From assembly GCA_008508345.1 (NCBI GenBank), contig QNGE01000972.1:11806-75805 (forward strand): 64,000 nt of DNA, given 5' to 3'. The notes below the pieces were generated by a model that was not told the DNA's origin, made no database searches, and saw only the letters and a program-made list of their open reading frames with translations. This document shows positions 56,201 through 64,000 of this stretch, piece after piece (position 1 is the stretch's first letter; every line of letters starts with the position of its first letter). A program made the position numbers and the translations under genes. Source of the stretch: Paragonimus westermani (lineage: Eukaryota > Platyhelminthes > Trematoda > Plagiorchiida > Troglotrematidae).

Positions 56201-57979
56201 ACGATCTAAAGATTATCTCAAGTGAGTGACAATGCTAGAATCATAAAGGCGTGTATCGAGGATGTTGTGCACATCCTGATCCAGACTTGAGACAGCGCTC
56301 GTCCGGGCAGCTTGTTGACCTAATTGTCGGAGAGTGCGGCGTTAAAGACGTCAATGTTTATCAGCTGCTTTGACTTAGAGAGAGAGAAATTAAATGCCGA
56401 GGATGAAGATGAAAATGAACAGGCTGGTTCATCGGAGCAACGACAACTTTTGCAACTTCCCGGTTGTTTAGGCCGTGGTAGGGGGCCCGACTCAAAAGTC
56501 CAGCCCGCGAAACAACAAGAGAGAGGGTTTCCTTCGGGAGCCTGCCAAAAAACAGAGATTTCACACTAACCTAGTGTGGAATCGTAGTGACTCCCACCAA
56601 AAGTGTACTTGGGAAATCAAGTCTGTGGAAGATAAGGACTTAACTACCAGTCTTCCAGTCTAGTTTCCTTAATTTTGGTCAGTGACTACTTAACAAGTGA
56701 AGCTTCCGTCACCGGCAATGAGCTTATGCTCGGTTCCGAGACACATGATCTAATCGCTTGAAATGTTGTAAAGTCTAATCAGCGGGTTCCATCAATGTAC
56801 AAGACCAGAGAGGCCTATAGAGCGCGAAAACACGCTAACATTTTGACCAAAAATGAGTAGAAGGAGCTACAGTAAGGGATGAATACCATCGGATTCATTT
56901 TTAAAAAAATACCACTCAGCGTTGAAACATAAGCAACTGTGGTTTACATAATGTGTACGCAGTCCATACAAACAAACAAACACCAATCCGGTGTAATAAG
57001 TGTTATAACACCGGAGCCACAAGGTCATACCATTAATCTAAACGACATAACAGACGGTTTCTGTAAGCGACTTCAAATGGTTCTTTAGAGAGTGTAAGGT
57101 GTAAACAAGACCGATTGTAAACAGTAGGAATTTATGGAATCAAGAGGTAACAGATGTGCAATTAATAAAAAGAAAAATGGTTTTTTAATTAAAAGTCATT
57201 GGTGGATGAACCTAAACAGCAAAGCGTTGGGCTGAATGCGACCCATATTTATTGATGGATGAAAGTCGGTAAGTAGATTCTGAGCGATGGATTAAGGACA
57301 AAAACGAATCAAAAAGTTGTGAAAAGTAAGCGAGATAGTCAGAAGGTCGAAAGATCCACTTTGTATTTCATTTCTATGTAACCGATATATTTCGTATATA
57401 TTCAAACTCATAATGAATTGGAACCATTTAAATAGTGTGGAAGCATTTTCTCTTAATACTGAATCGTACCACTTTCCTTAATCTTGAGGCAAACGGAAAC
57501 GGTAGCACAATCCACATTGCATTGTTGTAAGCGCTTCCATCAAAGTGGCTGAATGTGGATTGACAACCATCATATTTTTCGTTCGAAAGAAAAGTAAATA
57601 ATCTTACTCGATTATTCAAGAAGGTATGAAGACATAAGTACATCTGAGGTAGCATCCTTTATCAGTAGTCAGACTCAATCTTGCCCACATAAACCAATTC
57701 TCAATATTTATAGCGTCATCTTCGAATACATGTTAAAACGTGAACAAAAATTAAAAATATTAAGGGCTATATATAACAGGATTCACACTGAAGATAGAAT
57801 TGTTCGAGGTTTGTAGTCCTTATCCCGGAAATTCTGCTCCCACGCGATGCCTCAATTAGCTGTGCTTACCTTAAAGCTGCCTACAATTCGCACGTATGAT
57901 TGCAAGGCCAACTTATTCTCTGATTTATCTGACTACTCGTGAGTAGACAGCGTGACAAAAAAAAACATTTTATTGCAAC

Positions 57980-58414
57980 ATGCATCAGTTTACATCCCGA
58001 TGGACTGTCACCCACCAAGCCGGCTTAAGAAGTGGACTAATTCGTGAAGCTACGACTCCACCTAGTAAACTAAGTGACTTATTCCTAGCACCAAAAGAAG
58101 TGCAAACTATTTTCCTCAGGAAACCCGGTTTTGGTGTCATCGAAAGCATTGATAAACAGATTGGGAATAACACAACGTTTCGAGCAAGTTGTAATACTCT
58201 ACGTTTCAACCAACTCGGGTGGCCTTCCTCAGGAGTATTGACATCGGAAGCATGTTTTTACTCTGAACTCACCCAAAATAATAATGTTCGGGACGGATTA
58301 TCACGAAGTGCTAGCTCGTACACAATCGAAATGAAAACGCAATTCTACGATTTAATAAAATTAAATTTGCTGATACGTATGAACCATACAAATGCTTGCA
58401 AATATATCTGTTAA
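57980..58414 (+). CDS. Unassigned 144-codon ORF
   Basis: This is the longest open frame between 56 kb and 64 kb. The peptide is of mixed composition with no signal peptide, no membrane segment and no recognised motif. Near 57958 is an A-rich run and the frame starts soon after. No splice-site pattern stands out. It may be chance or a fragment of an unknown gene. Confidence 0.2.
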   Translation: MHQFTSRWTVTHQAGLRSGLIREATTPPSKLSDLFLAPKEVQTIFLRKPGFGVIESIDKQIGNNTTFRASCNTLRFNQLGWPSSGVLTSEACFYSELTQNNNVRDGLSRSASSYTIEMKTQFYDLIKLNLLIRMNHTNACKYIC

Positions 58415-60458
58415 CAATGAAATCGCCACGTTGCCCATCCTCCGGCATAACCACTCAATGCTTGTCTGGAACCGATACCACGCCTTGAGCACAATATTTC
58501 TGAGTTCCCTCAGTATTTTCGTATCTGTATCAACTATTTGATGCGGCCGGCTATGATCGAACCGTGTGAATTGTATTAGTGTCCCACATGTAAATAATAT
58601 ACAATGCATGCAACCATATAAACCTGATGAGAATGACCGGAAACAAATATCTGTACAACTGACTTCCTATGAGATTATCATAGTGACTACTTTTGCCTTT
58701 CACATTTATACAACTTTGAAAAGGCCTCAGTTGCTGTCTCAGCGAATCGCTCAAAAAAGTGAGTTAAACGTTGTTTCTGAATTGGGTTCTGATCAGTGAC
58801 AACAGATTCGCACAAGACAACGCGCTCTATATATTTGCGTTTAACATCTCACAAGTAGATAACTACATAAAGCTTTTTCTCTCATGGCTATACAGCCTTT
58901 GTTGTCTCATACCGTTATGGGCAAATTATTGCATAATCGATTGAGTTATTTGGATTCATTTGTCCGAAATAACTGTTTGGCAACGATCAAAATGCAAGGT
59001 ATATTCAACTTCCAAGTATCACATGAATATTCATTAGTAAACAACGTATTAAGGGTTATTTTACTGCACCGTTAGTCGGTAACCCGACTTCGCAACCTCG
59101 GGAGCTTCGAAGTAACTACTTTACAAAACTATGACCACTGTTCGTAAGTGCACTTGTGTGTACCTTTAATCCTGAGTCATACGAATTTGCCTCCACCACA
59201 GTTCCGGTTATTTTGCATGTCGGCAGCTTCCACAATGTGATTGGACTGACACAGCCAAAGATGGTTGAATCAAAGTCAAACATTACAGACAACAAGGGTA
59301 GTCATGCTACGAAGTTGTACTGAATGTCTCAAACCTTTACATGTATAGTTGACAATGCTGTTAAGCAATTGTCCTTTTGCTCAAAACTGAGTGTTGCTGA
59401 TCAAATGGTGATGCAGGTTAAAAAAAATCGTTGAGACAGCGTCTTAACACAGGAGAAGAGCAGTAGCCAATGCGGACTACTATTCAAACAAGAATTAATG
59501 ATGCGAATTCCTCAGTGTGACCAAACTCGGAAGTCTGGTTGACCAGAGCTCAACACTTTGTTCCATAACTAGTGGAGATCGACTGAACCGGGTAAACGCT
59601 ATGAAAATGCTGGGAAGTTTGATCTCTTTGGCGATAAAAATAACAGGCGTGTCCCACTCTTGGCTTTTCAGGAAGACCAGATAATTCTGTCCTGTGGAAA
59701 AAGTGACCCAGGACGTTGTTGTTTTGTTGCTATACAAACTTCCACATGATACGAAATAGGCCTGCCTAAACTCGCTGAGCCGGAAACAAAAGTCACAGTT
59801 CGACACCGACACGGATCATTGACGTGGGATTAATCCAAACGTCGCGTTAAAGATACCACATCAGGAGTGAACGAACAGCCTCAATGTTACTCCTCCACTA
59901 TTCGCTAGTTTCTTTGTTGTGTATTGCACCAACTAACTTATAGTTTGTGACTTTCTATGTGCCAATACGACCAGCCAATGACGGACTGTGATTTCTGTAA
60001 TACTGTTGTACATGCACAAATTCGGATCCTCATCTCATGAGTAACAAGTGGTTACTGCTACCAGTACCAGGTCTTCTTATTACTTGCGTGGGAGGTTTCA
60101 ATTCAAGTACGATTTCTAGGGCTATTCAAATCCTGAACTCCGAGTATTACATAAACACACGCAACTGGCGGGAAAAGAATGTACTGCAGAGTCTGTCAGC
60201 AACGCATAAAGAGCAGCCTGTGCGATTGCTCTCACGGGAAGTAGGTAAGTTCGTGGATCTTTCCAGGGTAAATTCTCACTGAATGCATTGTACTTTCCAG
60301 CTGCATCCAATCAATCGGAGCCGTGATAGCCTAGTACACTAGCAAGGTGACTGATCAACTGGAGAACAACGGGTACGAATGAGTGACAAAACGATCAAGA
60401 AGGTCAATACCAATAAGTACGTGCCCGTGTGCAAAACTGCATCGGAGAGAGAGCACTA

Positions 60459-60480
60459 ACCACGCGATGGACCGCGTGGT
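60459..60480. other. Perfect 8-bp stem hairpin
   Basis: ACCACGCG-ATGGAC-CGCGTGGT. It is GC-rich in ordinary surroundings and no context suggests a function. Confidence 0.4.
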
Positions 60481-61869
60481 CTACGAACTGACAAACTCCC
60501 TTTGTTTAACAACACATATTTCCGGGTACTCTGGTGTTATTCCCATGTGATTTCATCTGTCGTATAGGTCTTCTTACGAACTCTGAAAATATTTGGTGAA
60601 ACTCAGAAAGGCGAAGTACGTTTGTGCATTTTTTGAGCTGAACATGCGTTAACATGTTAAGCACTGTTGAACAAGAAAACATGTTTGGAACTACATTACG
60701 TTCAACATAACAAAACATTATGGACATTCTGGCTAAATTCGTCATAAACCGGTGGAACCTATTGTTACAGTGATCGTGAGGACCGAACGGATATCGCTAC
60801 TCTCATTGTTCTGGAAGACAAATTCCGTGGCATTGCGTGTGTGAAATATGATGTATTCCACTGGTGCATTCTGTTGCTGAATCAACCTTTAGCAGTCTAA
60901 CAGATTGTAAATATACTTCCTGCAATCGTGCCTGACTGATGAATAACACCTTATGACCAGTTTTCATATACATCGGTCCAATTGATTCGAAAAATATTGT
61001 ACGTAAATACCCAATATGATAGTCCGGTTACAACCGTCTTTCAATTGTCTAATTTCCATCTGGCTCTATGCAAACGATTATTAACCACAAATAAGCCAAT
61101 CAACAGAACAACTTGGTTGTCAACCTTCCGTGCTGGCTGAACCCAATACATAAGGCTACATTCACCATTTTTATAATTAACGTTGCCAATCTACCAAAAC
61201 TCTTTCTTGGTATTGTTTGACACATTCTCACCTTCATATGCACCCGACTGTTCATTTCCTGTTAACTGGTGGCCAGTAGCAGACTCGTGTTTGGCTGCTC
61301 CATTGTGAACGTTCTTCCGCCGGATAACCTGTGTATCCGGTTAAATCATAGTCAAGGTGAGAGACCACCGTCTTTGTAACGTTGCCAAACAGTACTGTAT
61401 AAATTTCCATCCTTTCGAGTGTTTTTTTTTCTGGCACTTTTTTGAAATTCATAGATGGTCCGGTTAACCCGACCTTTTGGATAAGCGTTATTGGAGTTGT
61501 CGAATGCGCGTTACTGAGTGAACTATCTTAAATCGACAAGAACCAATTAATCGTAACATTGACTGAAATGAACCACTGAGTGAAAGCTAGTGCGTGTGAT
61601 CGATCTGACTCAGTAAGTTTTCACTTATCGATGCGCACAATATATCTATATATCGGCACTAAAAGTTGGAAACAGGTTGCAAACTTGAATGAAGCTGCGT
61701 GGATCATTGTTCGCATAGATGAAACTCTCTTTCATCGTTAGAAACGGCAACGATGACAAAAGCTTATGAACACTGAGCTGAAAGGAACTTGGAAAAATCC
61801 TTAGATCCCCAGATTTGTACATTTGAAACGATCTTTCGTCGTTTTCCGCCCACTCAATTCACCAATACT

Positions 61870-62230
61870 GTTCGGCCCTTGAGGTTGTGGACACCCTCAC
61901 ATACTTGGGTAGCACTATCTCGTCAGCTTTTTACTAGTACCGACTTGAGAACAGCGGGGATAGCAAAGACACAAAGTTACTTTTTTCAACCTGCGTCAAC
62001 TGTGACGTCGAAAATACACGCGGTTGTCGTTGAAAGAACGGGTATATAATGCTTGTGTACATTCTGTTTTGCTCTATGGTCCGGAAATGTGGCGTGTTCG
62101 CAACTAAGATGTCAACGGACTCGCTGTTTAACCTTCGTTGTCTCCTCCAATTAGCTCACAAAAAGTAGACTGATGGCGTGAGCAACGCAGTCGTTCACTA
62201 TCGCGTATTCCAGAATGCTCGGGGTGCGTG
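61870..62230 (+). mobile_element. LINE ORF2 3' fragment
   Basis: EVVDTLTYLGSTISSAF matches the family's x-x-F-x-Y-L-G-S segment after the RT domain. After frameshifts, FNLRCLLQLAH and DGVSNAVVHYRVFQNARG match the later conserved stretch (x-V-S-N-x-x-V-x-x-R). It is degraded. Confidence 0.75.
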
Positions 62231-64000
62231 ATGAACTGTTCGACTGCTCACGTTACACAGCCTGCGATGGTTGTGTTACGTATTCCGTATGCCACCTGAT
62301 CGTTTACTCTAATCGGCATTATATAGTGAGACCACCAACAGTTGGGTGAAACCACGTAGTGGTCTGGCAACAAAATAGTCACGAAATATGACGACCCTGA
62401 CTACTCCACTGGGCAAAGTGGATAGGTGTTGTATGTCCGACAGGAGTCCTCGTGAACACTCAAATTGTCGGTTAGGAAAGCTATCCGGGTAACTCCTCAT
62501 AGTGGATAGAACGAAATACTATCGTAAATGTGCCAGTAGTCCGGAGGGCAGATGCAAACCCAATACATCATTCAGCAAACCTAAACGAATAACCAAGACC
62601 ACGTCCACAACGTGAAAACTGTGACGGAACGGCACACACAAGAGCTCGTACAAGTCACACAAGGGTTAACAGCCATACACTCGGACTCTTAAAACATGAA
62701 CAACAAATTCAACCAGAAGGTGTAAGGAATGCAATTGAACAAACTAATAAAGATGCGGGTAACAGCATAAAAAAACATCGAACAAAAAATGGTATTCACT
62801 GTGAAAATGAAGGATAGTAATGGATAGCTGTTTAGTCGACTGAAAAATTGGGCGTTTTATGGGTGTTCCCTCAGGTGACTAGGTCAGTTAGTATTAAAAA
62901 CGGTTTCAAAAAGGACTATGAAAACACAGTCAGGGATTAACTGTGGGATAGAGCAGTTTTCGATGTATATTATGGTTGTCATCCCATTAAATTCTTATGA
63001 AGACAGGGAATGCATGAGACCAACTTAAGGGAGAGGCACAGCAAAGAGAGGAACGTAAATTTATGGTGTGACAAAATATGGGCAATTGGCGGACAGACCT
63101 TGAAGCACAATTCACTTATGACTTCCTAACAAATACTACGGGACGTTCATACTTCAACTTAGCAAGGCAGCTGCATACTAGACACAAGCAAAATGCAGTA
63201 GGAGGGCTTGGCAACAAAAGTTGGACGGTGTGAACCTAGGGTTAGGACATCGCTACCGAGGGAGATAAAGGGCGTGAACCATTAGCCCCTGTGTACGCAG
63301 TATTGCAGACATAGTTTGATCAGTATAGCTGCTCCGACGACCAAAGTTTCAGGGGGTTGACATCATGAGAACACAGTGAAACACTGACGGGAGAAATCGA
63401 TACAACATTCTGTTAGGTTAGTCTTCTTTCTCTTTTGATTAATTGGATTAAAAGAACACAGTGCTTTGAGTGTAACTTTGCAGGCGGAACAGATTACCGT
63501 CGTACATAACAATTTGATTGCCACGTATGCGGCGGAAGACTTGAACTAGAGGAAAACAATCGTGTCAACCAAAAAGTAATTGTGCACAATACTCTCTGTC
63601 ACCAACCGGTCATCGGGAAATGCGCTATATCATCTAGATGGATAAACGTCTAAATAGATTTTATAGGTGGATTGCCGCTAGGACATTGCGGATGAGAGAA
63701 CAATTTGTTTGCGGTCACAACCGGGCGCACACTTTAACCTCGAGTATTGAAGGCAGTAAAAAATTTTCCATTAAGGCTTACTATCCGGCGGCAATTCTGA
63801 GCATTAGGTAACTGAAGTAAGAAAAAAGGTTAAAAATAAATCAAACCACAAGGTGAATTTACTGTTGTTCGGAGGCAGTTCTTAACCAATTCGATACGTA
63901 CTTAGTAACGTCAGTTGATTTGTTTGGAGAGTCGGACAGAATAACTGGTGACACATTGGAAGCACCAATCCGCTGTAAGAATGGAGACAGGAGATAAAAA

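Larger units (their letters stand above)
54501..64000. other. Region right of the last transporter exon
   Basis: It should contain, or lie before, the N-terminal exons of the transporter on the - strand, but I could not recognise them. It holds three LINE fragments (54852-55236, 55920-56200 and 61870-62230), one 144-codon unassigned ORF (57980-58414) and short frames of chance type. From 62.5 kb to the end nothing is recognised. Confidence 0.5.

Noticed and set aside
58620..58660. CTGATGAG followed by GGAAAC, resembling a hammerhead ribozyme core as found in schistosome satellite repeats
   Set aside because: The sequence between the two core parts cannot form a proper stem II, and flanking stems I and III are not seen. 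Other CTGATG occurrences (about 23339 and 36073) also lack a matching GAAA and stems.

Overview
This is eukaryotic DNA with a dispersed gene structure: small exons, introns of 0.8 to 10 kb bounded by GT-AG, no operons, and many decayed transposable elements. The LINE, LTR and tRNA-derived repeats look like those of parasitic flatworms, and base composition is moderate rather than very AT-rich. My best guess is a digenean trematode of the liver- or lung-fluke type. That is an inference from pattern recognition, not from a database search. There is one assembly gap of N at 27361-28164.

Two protein genes can be reconstructed, and they face each other tail to tail. The first, on the + strand at 1577-41081, is a soluble (haem/NO-type) guanylate cyclase in 11 coding exons. 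All intron phases close and the predicted product is 675 residues. Its sensor domain has the haem-ligand His and the Y-x-S-x-R motif of beta-type subunits. Its cyclase domain has both metal-binding Asp but lacks the Asn/Arg pair, which is how alpha-type subunits look. The C-terminal tail is rich in Ser and Arg and carries two protein kinase A-like sites. The second gene, on the - strand at 43085-54500, is the C-terminal half (five exons, about 240 residues) of a sialin-like SLC17 anion transporter. Its N-terminal exons should lie to the right but I could not find them. The two stop codons are about 2 kb apart.

The introns and flanks hold the mobile elements. A decayed Ty3/Gypsy element with two recognisable LTRs, PBS and polypurine tract (14818-19303) sits in cyclase intron 3. 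A diverged solo LTR of the same or a related family lies at about 10370-10981. Two tRNA-derived SINE copies lie at about 22145 and 27238. A fold-back element lies at 7213-7333, inside a dispersed repeat that recurs at 28165 and 50400. Four LINE remnants lie at about 37.3-38.9 kb (-), 54.85-55.24 kb (+), 55.92-56.2 kb (-) and 61.87-62.23 kb (+).

From 54.5 kb to the end I see only LINE debris, short unassigned ORFs and unremarkable sequence. I found no CRISPR array, rRNA, intact tRNA or prokaryotic features.
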